In this document: one piece after another, positions 1 to 9,707 of the stretch
Layout of the letters: each line of letters starts with the position of its first letter
How positions within the stretch are numbered: position 1 is the stretch's first letter
NCBI RefSeq assembly: GCF_000241345.1
Contig: NZ_BAED01000003.1
Location: 124,001 to 188,000 of the forward strand
DNA: 64,000 bases
Direction: 5' to 3'
DNA from: Gordonia amarae NBRC 15530
GTDB lineage: Bacteria; Actinomycetota; Actinomycetes; Mycobacteriales; Mycobacteriaceae
The notes under the pieces: model-generated
The model's database searches: none
The model's input: the letters and a program-made list of their open reading frames with translations, nothing else
Told to the model about the DNA's origin: nothing
Position numbers and translations under genes: made by a program

Positions 1-269
1 TGCGTCGGCAGGGTGGTCGCGTACTTGTAGGCCGCGATCTCGCGATGGAAGGCGTGCGGCTCCTCGTCGACCGGCAACGCCTTGATGACCAACGTCCGCG
101 CCTGGGAGAACGGGTTCTGGGCGACGCGCACCCGGACAACCGTGGTGCGGCCGCGGCCCCCGAGATCCTCGGGATCATCGAGCACAACCGACGAACCTGC
201 GCGCTGAGACAACACGGCCTCGGCTGCGCGCACCACGCTGACAATGCGACCCTCTGTAAGTACCGTCAT
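1..269 (-). CDS. Phosphotransferase-like (kinase-fold) protein, N-terminal part only
   Basis: Reading leftwards from an ATG at 269, the first 89 residues are visible and the gene runs off the window. The segment VRVRVAQNPFSQ...LVIKALPVD followed by FHREIAAYKY resembles the N-lobe of aminoglycoside/choline-kinase-like phosphotransferases: a beta strand with the ATP-binding lysine (VIK), then a helix with a conserved glutamate (REIA). It lies 108 bp behind the transglutaminase gene on the same strand, so it may be cotranscribed. The catalytic loop is outside the window, so the substrate cannot be named. Confidence 0.6.
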   Translation of the reverse strand, partial: MTVLTEGRIVSVVRAAEAVLSQRAGSSVVLDDPEDLGGRGRTTVVRVRVAQNPFSQARTLVIKALPVDEEPHAFHREIAAYKYATTLPT

Positions 270-313
270 GGCACTGACCAACCTACCCAATAACGGTGAC
301 ACACGTCATCGTT

Positions 314-329
314 GTTCATTCAAATGAAC
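314..329. promoter_or_regulatory. Small inverted repeat in front of the kinase-like gene
   Basis: GTTCAT, a TCAA loop, then ATGAAC form a perfect 6-bp inverted repeat in the 108-bp gap between the transglutaminase stop and the kinase-like start. It could be an operator or chance. No clear promoter hexamers go with it. Confidence 0.2.
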
Positions 330-377
330 GCCAGTTGTGCTGTGGCACATTGCAGCTGGCGGATTACGGACGATTTA

Positions 378-1370
378 TCACACCGGATTCACTGGACTGA
401 CGTCGACAGACACCGAAATCTCACTGCGCGTGGAATCGGTGTAGATCACACCCCGCAGCGGCGGCACATCGTCGTAGTCGCGGCCCCAGGCGACCGTGAC
501 GTGCCGTTCGTCCACCCATTTGTCGTTGGTCGGATCGAAGGCCAGCCAGTAGCCGGGTTCGGACGGATTGTCGGGATCGGGAGCGGTCCCCTGCACCCAC
601 ACCGCCGCCCACGCATGGCTGGCGTCGGCGCCATAGATCCGTTCCCGGCCCGGCGGTGGATCGGTCGCGAGATACCCGGATTCGTAGCGGCCGGCCAGCC
701 CGACCGACCGCAGGCATGCCAGCGCGACCCGCGCGAAGTCCTGGCATACGCCCTTGCGGCGTTCGAGCACGGTGTCGACCTTGGTGCTGATGGCCGTCGA
801 CCCCGATTCGTAGGTGAAGTCGTGGAAGATCCGGGTGGTCAGATCCCGTACCGCCTCCACGAGCGGACGGCCGGGGAAGAACACCTCGGCCGCGTACGCC
901 CGCACCGCGGGGGTGATCTCCGGCGGGTACAGGTCCATCGAGAACTCACGCAGCACCGCCGACCCCGACAGTCCGGGACGGGCCTGCTCCCACGGCCCCA
1001 CTGCCCCGGGTGTTTCGAACAGCGCCGGATCGACCGGATCGACCTCCACCAGCGATTCCGACACCACCACCAGCTCACGATGCGCCGAATGCACATGGAA
1101 GTAGGCGTCGCTGTTGCCGTAGACGTCCACCCCCGTCGACCGGTCGTCGGGTGCGGGGTCGATGGTCACCGACGCGTTGAGCACCCGCTGATGGACCAGG
1201 TCACGGGGCCGCAGATAGCAGCGGCCGTACGACGAGGAGACCACGTCGTTGTAGGTGTAGGACGTCCTGTGCATCACCTGGTACCGCCGGGTGCCCGGTA
1301 CCTGCTGCGCACCACCGGCCTCGGCGGTGGGCGCGAACGGTGCCGCGGTGTTCTCGTAGGCCGTCATCAC
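378..1370 (-). CDS. Transglutaminase-like cysteine protease-fold protein
   Basis: This 330-residue protein has the bacterial transglutaminase N-terminal beta domain (about residues 28-125) and a transglutaminase core. The core carries the triad: Cys in KGVCQDFARV, His in DASHAWAAVWV, Asp in AFDPTNDKW. It is the last of three genes read leftwards, and its ATG overlaps the upstream stop by four bases (ATGA), so translation is probably coupled. The family accompanies alpha-E and circularly permuted ATP-grasp proteins in a widespread cluster thought to make or process a peptide or amide product. The substrate is unknown. It is likely cytoplasmic, as no signal peptide is seen. Confidence 0.85.
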   Translation of the reverse strand: MMTAYENTAAPFAPTAEAGGAQQVPGTRRYQVMHRTSYTYNDVVSSSYGRCYLRPRDLVHQRVLNASVTIDPAPDDRSTGVDVYGNSDAYFHVHSAHRELVVVSESLVEVDPVDPALFETPGAVGPWEQARPGLSGSAVLREFSMDLYPPEITPAVRAYAAEVFFPGRPLVEAVRDLTTRIFHDFTYESGSTAISTKVDTVLERRKGVCQDFARVALACLRSVGLAGRYESGYLATDPPPGRERIYGADASHAWAAVWVQGTAPDPDNPSEPGYWLAFDPTNDKWVDERHVTVAWGRDYDDVPPLRGVIYTDSTRSEISVSVDVSPVNPV

Positions 1371-4081
1371 CCGCCGCTCCCGCCGGTGAGATCGATATCC
1401 GCACCCTGGCCCGCCCAGAGCGGCCGCAGCGCGCGTGGTTGCGCGAACCGGGTCCGGGCCAGCAGATCGGACACCTCCCGGATGCCACCACGCAGCGTCG
1501 TCATCAACTCCCCCAGGTCAGCGCGGCGTCCCTCCGCGTCGGCGGCGGTCAGATCGGCCGGGTCGGCACGGCGCAGTTCGGCTGTCAGGTCCTCGACGAT
1601 GCGCTCGGCGCCCGCCGACCGGACCGAATCGGGCAGCGCCGTCAGATCCCGCATCATCGTGGTGAGCTGGTACACCATCGATCGCGGGTTCGATTCGTCG
1701 AACAGCATCAGTTCGAGCACAGCGCCGAGCCTGATCAGGCCGCGGTTGCGCCGCCGGTACGTGACCGACGACTCGTTGGCCACCAGAAACGACTCCAGGA
1801 GCGGCTGTTCCAGGTCGGGTTCGCGGACATCGGTGAACAGCGCCGCGGTCAGGTCGGCGAGCGCGATGGCCCGTTCCGCGCGACGGCCCACGTCCAGCAG
1901 GTACCAGCCGGGGTCCTGCACCATCGACTCGGCCTGCAGGCCGGACAGGGCCAGCACCGCGAACAGGATGTCGTCGTGCACCGATGCGAGTTCCGGTCCC
2001 AGTTCCAGTTGCGGGGTATCCGGGTCCACGTCGGTGTTCAGCATCCGGGTCAGCCGGGAGATGGCCCGCTCGGCCGGCGCCAGCACCATCCAGGTGCTGG
2101 TGGTCATCTGGTCGCGGACCGCACGCACCGCCCCCACCAGCCGCATCCGCGAGTAGGCGATGGTGCCGGGCACGTGCCGATCGGCGGTCAGTTTGGCGAT
2201 GAGGGTCAGAATGTCGGCCGGTTCGTCGCCCGATTCGGTCTCGAGCAGCGCGGCGGTGCCGAGATACCCGGCGGTCCCGGTCATCCAGCCGGTGGCGTGC
2301 AGCAGCACCGGCACCACCTTGGGCAGTCCCGCCCACGAACGCCGCTGCAGCTCCTCATACCGGGACTGGCACACCTTGGCCAGCCGGGTCGTGCCGTCGA
2401 CGCGCTCGAGATAGCGGCCCACCCAGAACAGGTCGGACAGCACACGCGGGCTGGCCACCAGCGAGACCCCGACATGATCGCGCGATGCTGTGGCACCCGA
2501 TCGCACGGGTGCCGCCGCTGCATCGACGATCTCCGCCGGTTCGGTCCGCGACTGTGTCTTGCGCGAGACATGTCCACCTGATCCGGCGCTGGTCAGCCAC
2601 ACGTCCTTCGCGCCGATCGTGGCCATCGCCCGGCCGGCCGCACCGTCGACGAGCACCGACCCGAGCGCACCCGGCATCACCGCGTACGACTGCCCGCGTG
2701 CCAGGCTGAATGCCCGCAACGACACCGGCGCACCCCGGACCTCCCGCGACGACGGCTGGTCGGCTGCGCCGGGCAGCATCGTCGGCGCCGTGGAGTACTG
2801 CACCAACGACCGCCCGACCCACTGCCAGTTCTGGGCCTCGATCCGTGCGCGCAACCCGGACAGGGCCGCCGAGCCGCTGAGCGCACCCACGATCTCCTCG
2901 CCGGTGCGCACGTTGGTGAGCACCATCGACTCGGCCTCGGCGAGGATCTTCGACAGTCCGCCCGGATCACCGGCCCAGAATGTGGGCACGGATTCGAGCA
3001 GGAGCGGCTCGCCGAGGAGTTCGCGCGCCACCGCGTCGAGAACGGTGTGCAGCGCCGGGTTTTCCAGGACGCCGCTGCCGAGGGTGTTGACGACGGTGAC
3101 ATTGCCGCGGGAGATCGCCTCCACCAGCCCGGCCACCCCGAGCTGGGAATCGGTGCGCAGGTCCAGCGGATCGACGAATTCGGCGTCAACCCGGCGCAGC
3201 AGCACGTCGACGCGACGGTACTTGCCCAGCGACCGCATGTAGACGGCGCCGTCGCGCACCGTGAGATCTGGCCCCTCGACGAGCGGAATACCCAATGCGG
3301 ACGCCAGATACGCCTGGTCGAACGCGGTCTCGGACATGCTGCCCGGGCTGAGGACGGCGACTGTCGGATCCTCGACACCGGGCGGTGCGTAGTCGAGCAG
3401 CGCCAGCCGCAAAGTCTGCACGAACGTCGAGATCGGCCGGGGTGCGCAGTCCTGGAAGAGCTGGGCGAACGTGCGCGAGAGGATCCGCCGATCGGCCAGC
3501 GCGTACCCGATGCCCGAGGGTGCCTGCGTGCGGTCGGCGTACACCACGTGGGTGCCGTCGGCGCGCCGGCCCAGATCCACCGCGTGCAGGAACAGCGCAT
3601 GCGGGGCCGCGACGTCGAGGTGTGCGGCCTTGCGCAGGTAGCCGGGATGTCCGTAGATCATCTCCGGCGGCACGATGCCAGCGGAGATGAGTTTCTGGTC
3701 GTGATAGATGTCGCGCAGCAGCAGGTCGAGCAGCGTCGAACGCTGCGCGATCGCCTTCTCCAGCGACGCCCATTCGGTGCCGTCCACCATCAGCGGCGCG
3801 GCGTCGACCACCCAGTCGCGGGTGATGGTGGCATCACCGTCGTACTCGTTGTAGACGATGCCCTCGTCGCGGACCGCACCGGCCAGCCGGTGCGCGGCCT
3901 CGCCGAGCCGCCGCGGCCCACGTATCCCGTATCCGGCCACCAGTTCCGACCAGCCGGCCCGGGCTTCGCCCGCGCCGTCCAGCATCTCGTCGTACGACCC
4001 GGAACCGGCATCGGCACGGTAACGGTCGAACACCGCGGGCACGGTGTTGCCCGCGACGTCGATGCCAGGTGAAACGGTCAC
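1367..4081 (-). CDS. Circularly permuted ATP-grasp / alpha-E domain fusion protein
   Basis: A protein of 904 residues. About residues 60-480 match the circularly permuted ATP-grasp type 2 domain (DUF404/DUF407), with EMIYGHPGYLR, the segment SPGSMSETAFDQAYLA and VNTLGSGVLENPAL. After a linker at about 490-550, the C-terminal half (from about LFWVGRYLERVDGTTRLAK) is the helical alpha-E domain (DUF403). In many bacteria these are two adjacent genes; here they are fused. ATP-grasp enzymes of this class are predicted to form amide bonds, with alpha-E as partner. It overlaps both neighbours by four bases, so the three proteins are likely made together. Confidence 0.88.
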   Translation of the reverse strand: MTVSPGIDVAGNTVPAVFDRYRADAGSGSYDEMLDGAGEARAGWSELVAGYGIRGPRRLGEAAHRLAGAVRDEGIVYNEYDGDATITRDWVVDAAPLMVDGTEWASLEKAIAQRSTLLDLLLRDIYHDQKLISAGIVPPEMIYGHPGYLRKAAHLDVAAPHALFLHAVDLGRRADGTHVVYADRTQAPSGIGYALADRRILSRTFAQLFQDCAPRPISTFVQTLRLALLDYAPPGVEDPTVAVLSPGSMSETAFDQAYLASALGIPLVEGPDLTVRDGAVYMRSLGKYRRVDVLLRRVDAEFVDPLDLRTDSQLGVAGLVEAISRGNVTVVNTLGSGVLENPALHTVLDAVARELLGEPLLLESVPTFWAGDPGGLSKILAEAESMVLTNVRTGEEIVGALSGSAALSGLRARIEAQNWQWVGRSLVQYSTAPTMLPGAADQPSSREVRGAPVSLRAFSLARGQSYAVMPGALGSVLVDGAAGRAMATIGAKDVWLTSAGSGGHVSRKTQSRTEPAEIVDAAAAPVRSGATASRDHVGVSLVASPRVLSDLFWVGRYLERVDGTTRLAKVCQSRYEELQRRSWAGLPKVVPVLLHATGWMTGTAGYLGTAALLETESGDEPADILTLIAKLTADRHVPGTIAYSRMRLVGAVRAVRDQMTTSTWMVLAPAERAISRLTRMLNTDVDPDTPQLELGPELASVHDDILFAVLALSGLQAESMVQDPGWYLLDVGRRAERAIALADLTAALFTDVREPDLEQPLLESFLVANESSVTYRRRNRGLIRLGAVLELMLFDESNPRSMVYQLTTMMRDLTALPDSVRSAGAERIVEDLTAELRRADPADLTAADAEGRRADLGELMTTLRGGIREVSDLLARTRFAQPRALRPLWAGQGADIDLTGGSGG

Positions 4082-7000
4082 CGAAGAACTGTACGTGCGC
4101 GCCTCAGGTCGAGGATGCCGGGGACCCCCGAGTCGATCGCGCTCCGTGCCATACGTTCGCGCAGCACCCCGATGTCGACGTGACCGGCCGTGTGACCGGA
4201 GGCCTCGAACCTGCCGTTTCGCCGGGATTCCGCTTCCACGGCGTTCACCGGCGGGCGGTCGTAGGCCCGGCCGCCCGGATGCACGACATGGTAGGTGGCG
4301 CCACCGACGGACCGGCCGGCCACCTGATCCACCAGGTCGAAGGTCAGCGGGGTGTCGACGGTGATCGTCGGGTGCAGCGAACTCGGCGGCTGCCAGGCCC
4401 GGAACCGGATGCCCGCGACCCGCTCCCCCGGGATACCGGTGGAGCGCAGCGGGATGGGATGGCCATTGCAGGTGAGGATGAACCGGTCGTCCTCACCGCC
4501 GGAGACCCGCACCTGTACCCGTTCGACGGACGAGTCGACATAGCGGGCGGTACCCATGCCGGTCGACTCCTCGCCGAGGGTGTTCCACGGTTCGATCGCA
4601 CCGCGCAGCTCCACCTCGTGGTCGCGGATCTGTACGGTGCCCAGCCGCGGGAAGCGGAACTCGGTGAACGGGGCCAGCCAGGCGGTGTCGAACTCGTAAC
4701 CGGCCTCCCGCAGGTCCTCGGCCACGGCACCGATGTCGCGGATCAGGTAGTACGGCAGCAGATACTTGCCGTGCAGGTCGCCGCCGTGCCGAATCAGGCG
4801 ATGACGGTACGGCTTCTCCCAGAACCACGACACCAGCGAGCGCACCAGCAGCGACTGCACCATCGCCATCCGGTGATGCGGCGGCATCTCGAACGCCCGC
4901 AGCTCCAGCAACCCGAGCCGCCCGCGCGGAGAGTCCGGGCTGTACAGCTTGTCGATGCAGAACTCGGCACGGTGGGTGTTGCCGGTGATGTCGGTGAGCA
5001 GGTGCCGCAGCGCCCGGTCGGTGACCCACGGGTTGGGCGGCGCGTCCCAGCCGGTGCCGGGTTCGCCCTTACTGGCGAGGCGGTCGATCTCGGCGAACGC
5101 GATCTCCAGCTCGTACAGCGCCGATTCGCGGCCTTCGTCGGCGCGCGGCGCCTGCGAGGTGGTGCCGATGAACCGTCCGGAGAACAGGTACGACAGGGCC
5201 GGATGCCGCTGCCAGTACGTCAGCATCGACACGAGTAGGTCGGGCCGGCGCAGCATCGGCGAGTCGGCGGGCGTGGGACCGCCGAGGGTGATGTGGTTGC
5301 CGCCGCCGGTGCCGCCGTGGCTGCCGTCGAGGTCGAAGCTCTCGGTGCCCAGCTTGACGTGCCGGGCATGCTCGTACAGCGATTCGAGCAGATCGGACTG
5401 GTGCGCGAAGCTGGTGGTCGGCTGGATGTTGACCTCGATGACGCCGGGGTCGGGGGTGACGGTCAGCGTCGTCAGGCGGGCGTCGCCGGGCGGGCCGTAG
5501 CCCTCGATCACCACCGGGAGGTCCGTGGCCGCCGCGGCGTCCTCGATCATCCCGATCACCGCCAGGTATTCCTCCAGGTACGACGTCGGCGGCAGGAACA
5601 CGTGCAGGACGTCGTTACGCACCTGCGCCACCAGGGCGGTGCGCGGCAGGAACTGGCTCGGGTCGGTCTGCTTCACGATGTGGCCGACGGCGCCGGTCAC
5701 GTCGTCGGGCAGATCGGGACGGCGTTCGGTGGGGTCGGACTCGAAGATGGTGGGCGCCGGACCCCACGACAGCGAGTTCAGCGGCAGGCGCAGACCGGCC
5801 GGCGAGGTGCCCGGGGTGAGCACGATACGGCCGCGGCGCATGGTCCATTTCGCCGACTGCCAGGCCGCGTCGTCGCCAGACCTGTTGAGCGGCAACACAT
5901 ATGCCGTGGGCACCGTGACGGCCTCGTCGAGCTTGGCCAGCAGCGACTGCCGCGCCTTCACCGAGTCGGCGGTGGGATCGAGGTCGTCTGCCTCATCCTC
6001 GGGTTCCTCGATGTCGACGGCGGCCTCGGCCAGGGCGAGGTTGTGCTGGGTGATCAGCGTGGGGTCGCCGGCCGGGTCACCGGGCGGCAGCGCCGCCAGC
6101 TCACGCATCCGCACGAGCGGATCCTCGAACGCCGGCATCACCTGGGTCGTGGGCAGGCCCAGCGCATCGGCGAAGGCGACCAGCAGGGCCCGGGCCCGCA
6201 CGTGACCACTGCTCTCCCCCGCCCGCGGCCCCGATGTCTCGGTGTCGATGGTGGCCCGCGTGGCATCCATGCTGGTCCACGGGTCGGCGAGCAGTTCGGG
6301 CTTACGCCAGATGGGTTTTCCGTCGGCGCGCCACATCAGTGCGATCTGCCAGCGCGGCAGCGGTTCCCCGGGGTACCACTTGCCCTGGCTGCGCTGGACG
6401 AGGCCGTTCGGCGCGTAGTCGGCCATCAGCCGTTCGGTCAGTTTGGACGCCAGCAACCGCTTGTGCGGGCCGTCGGCGGCGGTGGTCCACTCCGGGTCGG
6501 TCTGGTTCTCGATCGAGACGAACGTGGGTTCGCCGCCCATCGTCAGCCGAACATCGTTGTCCTGCATCCGTGTGTCGAGCTTGCCCCCCAGGTCGAGGAC
6601 CTTGTTCCACTGTTCGGGGGTGTACGGCAGGGTGACGCGCGGGTCCTCGTGGAAGCGGGTGACCGTGTTGGAGAAGTCGAGCGTGGCGTGGCACGGGCCG
6701 GTCGCACCGGTGATCGGTGCCGCACCCCCGGGGTGCGGCGTGGCCGCGAGCGGGATGTGGCCCTCACCGGCGAACAGGCCGGAGGTCGGGTCCATGCCGA
6801 CCCAGCCCGCACCGGGCAGATACACCTCGGCCCAGGCGTGCAGGTCGGTGAAGTCCGCGTCGGGGCCGGACGGGCCGTCGATGGCCTTGATGTCGGAGGT
6901 GAGCTGCACCAGGTAGCCGGAGACGAACCGGGCGGCCAGGCCGAGGTGTCGCAGCAACGCCACCAGCAGCCAAGCCGAGTCGCGGCACGAGCCGATCGCG

Positions 7001-7557
7001 CTGGACAACGTGTACTCGGGTGTCTGCACGCCGGCTTCGAGGCGAACGGTGTAGTTGACCGCCGAGCAGACGGCCTGATTGACCGCGACCAGGAAGTCGA
7101 TGACCCGGGTCTTACCGACGGGCCGGTACTTCTCGGCGAAGACGGCCACCTCGGGGTGGACCGGGGCACCGGAGAACTCGCCCTCGGTGACCCCCACCGG
7201 CCGCAGGTAGATCTCCAGGTCGCGACGCAGATCCTCGGGATACTCGAAACCGTAGTTCTCGGCCCAGTCCTCGACGAAGAAGTCGAACGGGTTGATCGCC
7301 GTGAGGTCGGCGACCAGACTGACCGTGATCGACAGATTCGTCGATGGTTTCGGAAACACCAGGCGCGCTTGATAATTCGCGAACGCATCCTGTTGCCAGT
7401 TGAGAAAGTGATCCTCGGGTTCGATCTTGAGCGAATACGCCTCGATCGGCGTGCGCGAATGCGGGGCCGGCCGCAGGCGCACCACGTGCGGGTAGATCTT
7501 GGCGGGCCGGTCGAATGCGTAGCTTGTCCTATGTTCCAGCGAGACCTTGATTGTCAT
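4078..7557 (-). CDS. Transglutaminase domain protein with C-terminal DUF2126
   Basis: A protein of 1159 residues and the first gene of the operon. The N-terminal 90 residues are the transglutaminase beta domain (TIKVSLEHRTSYAF). The core at about 150-270 has Cys in SSAIGSCRDSAWLL, His in DLHAWAEVYLPG and Asp in MDPTSGLFAGEGH. From about residue 330 to the end it is the large DUF2126 region (NDVRLTMGGEPTFVS, GSHGGTGGGNHI, PPHHRMAMVQSLL), which in this family always sits behind a transglutaminase. A strong ribosome site, GGAGG, lies eight bases before the ATG at 7557. The following gene overlaps by four bases. Function of the pathway is unproven. Confidence 0.88.
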   Translation of the reverse strand: MTIKVSLEHRTSYAFDRPAKIYPHVVRLRPAPHSRTPIEAYSLKIEPEDHFLNWQQDAFANYQARLVFPKPSTNLSITVSLVADLTAINPFDFFVEDWAENYGFEYPEDLRRDLEIYLRPVGVTEGEFSGAPVHPEVAVFAEKYRPVGKTRVIDFLVAVNQAVCSAVNYTVRLEAGVQTPEYTLSSAIGSCRDSAWLLVALLRHLGLAARFVSGYLVQLTSDIKAIDGPSGPDADFTDLHAWAEVYLPGAGWVGMDPTSGLFAGEGHIPLAATPHPGGAAPITGATGPCHATLDFSNTVTRFHEDPRVTLPYTPEQWNKVLDLGGKLDTRMQDNDVRLTMGGEPTFVSIENQTDPEWTTAADGPHKRLLASKLTERLMADYAPNGLVQRSQGKWYPGEPLPRWQIALMWRADGKPIWRKPELLADPWTSMDATRATIDTETSGPRAGESSGHVRARALLVAFADALGLPTTQVMPAFEDPLVRMRELAALPPGDPAGDPTLITQHNLALAEAAVDIEEPEDEADDLDPTADSVKARQSLLAKLDEAVTVPTAYVLPLNRSGDDAAWQSAKWTMRRGRIVLTPGTSPAGLRLPLNSLSWGPAPTIFESDPTERRPDLPDDVTGAVGHIVKQTDPSQFLPRTALVAQVRNDVLHVFLPPTSYLEEYLAVIGMIEDAAAATDLPVVIEGYGPPGDARLTTLTVTPDPGVIEVNIQPTTSFAHQSDLLESLYEHARHVKLGTESFDLDGSHGGTGGGNHITLGGPTPADSPMLRRPDLLVSMLTYWQRHPALSYLFSGRFIGTTSQAPRADEGRESALYELEIAFAEIDRLASKGEPGTGWDAPPNPWVTDRALRHLLTDITGNTHRAEFCIDKLYSPDSPRGRLGLLELRAFEMPPHHRMAMVQSLLVRSLVSWFWEKPYRHRLIRHGGDLHGKYLLPYYLIRDIGAVAEDLREAGYEFDTAWLAPFTEFRFPRLGTVQIRDHEVELRGAIEPWNTLGEESTGMGTARYVDSSVERVQVRVSGGEDDRFILTCNGHPIPLRSTGIPGERVAGIRFRAWQPPSSLHPTITVDTPLTFDLVDQVAGRSVGGATYHVVHPGGRAYDRPPVNAVEAESRRNGRFEASGHTAGHVDIGVLRERMARSAIDSGVPGILDLRRARTVLR

Positions 7558-7656
7558 CCGAGCACCTCCACAGTCATGGTGAAAATCTCATCACACAAAG
7601 TGTGGGCGCGCTTGGCATGCGGTTAACACCGATCAGGGATCACAGTCCCCGCACAC

Positions 7657-7693
7657 AAACGGGAGGCACCCGCATCTCGGGTGCCTCCCGTTT
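7657..7693 (-). terminator. Strong stem-loop terminator behind aspS
   Basis: A perfect 16-bp stem (AAACGGGAGGCACCCG at 7657-7672 pairing with 7678-7693) closes a five-base loop. It lies just after the aspS stop on the minus strand and ends in a T/A run on either side, so it could also stop transcription from the other direction. It separates aspS from the transglutaminase operon. Confidence 0.85.
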
Positions 7694-7714
7694 CATGTCA
7701 CCACCGGCGGCCGT

Positions 7715-9508
7715 CTACTCCGCGGTCGCAGGCTGGGCTTCCGCCCGCACAACGGGTTTCGCGTCGATGCCGGACTCCTTGCGCTGCTGCGGGGTGATCG
7801 CCGCCGGGGCATCGGTGAGCGGGTCGACACCACCGCCGGACTTGGGGAAGGCGATGACCTCACGGATGGAGTTCTCCCCCGCCAGCAGCGCGGTGATGCG
7901 GTCCCAGCCGAAGGCGATGCCGCCGTGCGGGGGTGCGCCGTAGGCGAAGGCGTCGAGCAGGAAGCCGAACTTCTCCTGCGCCTCGTCGTGGCTGATTCCC
8001 ATGATGGCGAACACCTTCTCCTGCACATCGCGCCGGTGGATACGGATCGATCCGCCGCCGATCTCGTTGCCGTTGCAGACGATGTCGTAGGCGTACGCCA
8101 GCGCCGCACCAGGGTCGGTGTCGAGCAGTTCCATCGACTCCGGCTTGGGTGAGGTGAACGCGTGATGCACGGCGGTCCAGGCGCCCGATCCGACAGCCAC
8201 GTCGCCGGAGGCGGTGGCCTCGTCGGCGGGCTCGAACAGCGGGGCGTCGACGACCCAGGTGAACGCCCAGTCGCCGTCCTTGATCAGCCCCAGCCGTGAA
8301 GCGATCTCGCCGCGCGCGGCACCGAGCAGCGCCCGCTGCGCCTTGACCGGCCCGGCGGCGAAGAAGATGCAGTCCCCCGGCTTGGCGTCCACATGCTCGA
8401 CGATGCCGGCGCGTTCGGCGTCGGAGAGGTTCTTGGCGACGGGACCACCGAGGCTGCCGTCCTCCTGCACCAGGATGTACGCCAGGCCCTTGGCGCCACG
8501 CTGCTTGGCCCATTCCTGCCATGCGTCGAGCTGACGGCGCGGCTGCGATGCACCGCCGGACATGACCACCGCACCCACGTACGGGGCCTTGAACACCCGG
8601 AACGGGGTGTCGGCGAAGAACTCGGTGCATTCGACCAGTTCGATGCCGAAGCGCAGGTCGGGCTTGTCGGAGCCGTAGCGGCGCATCGCCTCGGCGTAGG
8701 TCATCCGCGGGATGGGCGTGGAGATCTCCACCCCGATCAGCTTCCACAGCGCGACGAGGATCTGCTCGGACAGCGCGATCACATCGTCCTGGTCGATGAA
8801 GCTCATCTCGATGTCGAGCTGGGTGAACTCGGGCTGCCGGTCGGCGCGGAAGTCCTCGTCGCGGTAGCAACGCGCGATCTGGTAGTAGCGCTCCATCCCG
8901 GCGACCATCAGCAACTGCTTGAACAGCTGCGGCGACTGCGGCAGCGCGTAGAACGTGCCGGGCTGCAGGCGTGCGGGCACCAGGAAGTCGCGGGCGCCCT
9001 CAGGGGTCGACCGGGTGAGGGTGGGGGTTTCGATCTCCACGAAGTCGTGGTCGGCCAGCACGCCACGCGCGGCGGCGCTCACCTGGGAGCGCAGCCGGAT
9101 CGCCTTGGCCGGGCCCTCACGGCGCAGATCGAGGTAGCGGTGCCGCAGGCGTGCCTCCTCGCCCGGCGACTCGTCGAGCTGGAACGGCAGCGGAGCCGAC
9201 TCGTTGAGCACCTCAAGCGATACCGCGTTGATCTCGATCTCACCCGAGGCCAGGTTCGGGTTCTCACTGCCCTCCGGACGTGCTTCGACGACGCCGGTCA
9301 CGGCGATGCAGTATTCGGCGCGCAGCCGGTGCGCGGCCGCCGCGACGTCCTCGTTGCGGAACACCACCTGCACCAGTCCCGAGCTGTCACGCAGGTCGAT
9401 GAAGACCACGCCTCCGTGGTCGCGGCGGTGCGCGACCCAACCGGCGACGGTGACGGTCTGCGAGGCATCGCTGCGGCGCAACGATCCGGCGAGGTGTGTG
9501 CGGAGCAC
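7715..9508 (-). CDS. aspS: Aspartate--tRNA ligase (AspRS), probably non-discriminating
   Basis: A class II aminoacyl-tRNA synthetase of 597 residues. It has the OB-fold anticodon-binding domain (about 1-110), motif 2 ([19 protein letters not shown]), the bacterial GAD insertion in the middle, and motif 3 ([15 protein letters not shown]). The reading frame is open further upstream, but a GTG at 9508 with GGAAGG about nine bases before it gives [10 protein letters not shown], the usual family start. Actinobacteria of this group generally lack AsnRS, and their AspRS also charges tRNA-Asn for later transamidation; that is family knowledge. It stands alone with its own terminator. Confidence 0.97.
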   Translation of the reverse strand: MLRTHLAGSLRRSDASQTVTVAGWVAHRRDHGGVVFIDLRDSSGLVQVVFRNEDVAAAAHRLRAEYCIAVTGVVEARPEGSENPNLASGEIEINAVSLEVLNESAPLPFQLDESPGEEARLRHRYLDLRREGPAKAIRLRSQVSAAARGVLADHDFVEIETPTLTRSTPEGARDFLVPARLQPGTFYALPQSPQLFKQLLMVAGMERYYQIARCYRDEDFRADRQPEFTQLDIEMSFIDQDDVIALSEQILVALWKLIGVEISTPIPRMTYAEAMRRYGSDKPDLRFGIELVECTEFFADTPFRVFKAPYVGAVVMSGGASQPRRQLDAWQEWAKQRGAKGLAYILVQEDGSLGGPVAKNLSDAERAGIVEHVDAKPGDCIFFAAGPVKAQRALLGAARGEIASRLGLIKDGDWAFTWVVDAPLFEPADEATASGDVAVGSGAWTAVHHAFTSPKPESMELLDTDPGAALAYAYDIVCNGNEIGGGSIRIHRRDVQEKVFAIMGISHDEAQEKFGFLLDAFAYGAPPHGGIAFGWDRITALLAGENSIREVIAFPKSGGGVDPLTDAPAAITPQQRKESGIDAKPVVRAEAQPATAE

Positions 9509-9707
9509 TGGGGGTCCTTCCGAGAGGTCGGTACTTCGTGACGCCCGCGAACGGTGGTTCGCCGGGGTCGCAACAGGCCCTTCCATGGTGCCGCATCCGC
9601 CGCTCAGGGCCACAATCGCCTCCGGATACACCCCGATACCCCGCCGCCGCGCGACGCGTTGCGTGTCATCCTTGGTTTCCTGTGCGTCGGCGGGCACTTG
9701 TCATGCC

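Noticed and set aside
312..2156. Long open frames opposite the transglutaminase operon and other high-GC genes
   Set aside because: They are antisense shadows: the protein composition is rich in Arg, His, Pro and Gly with no domain, while the other strand carries clear families.
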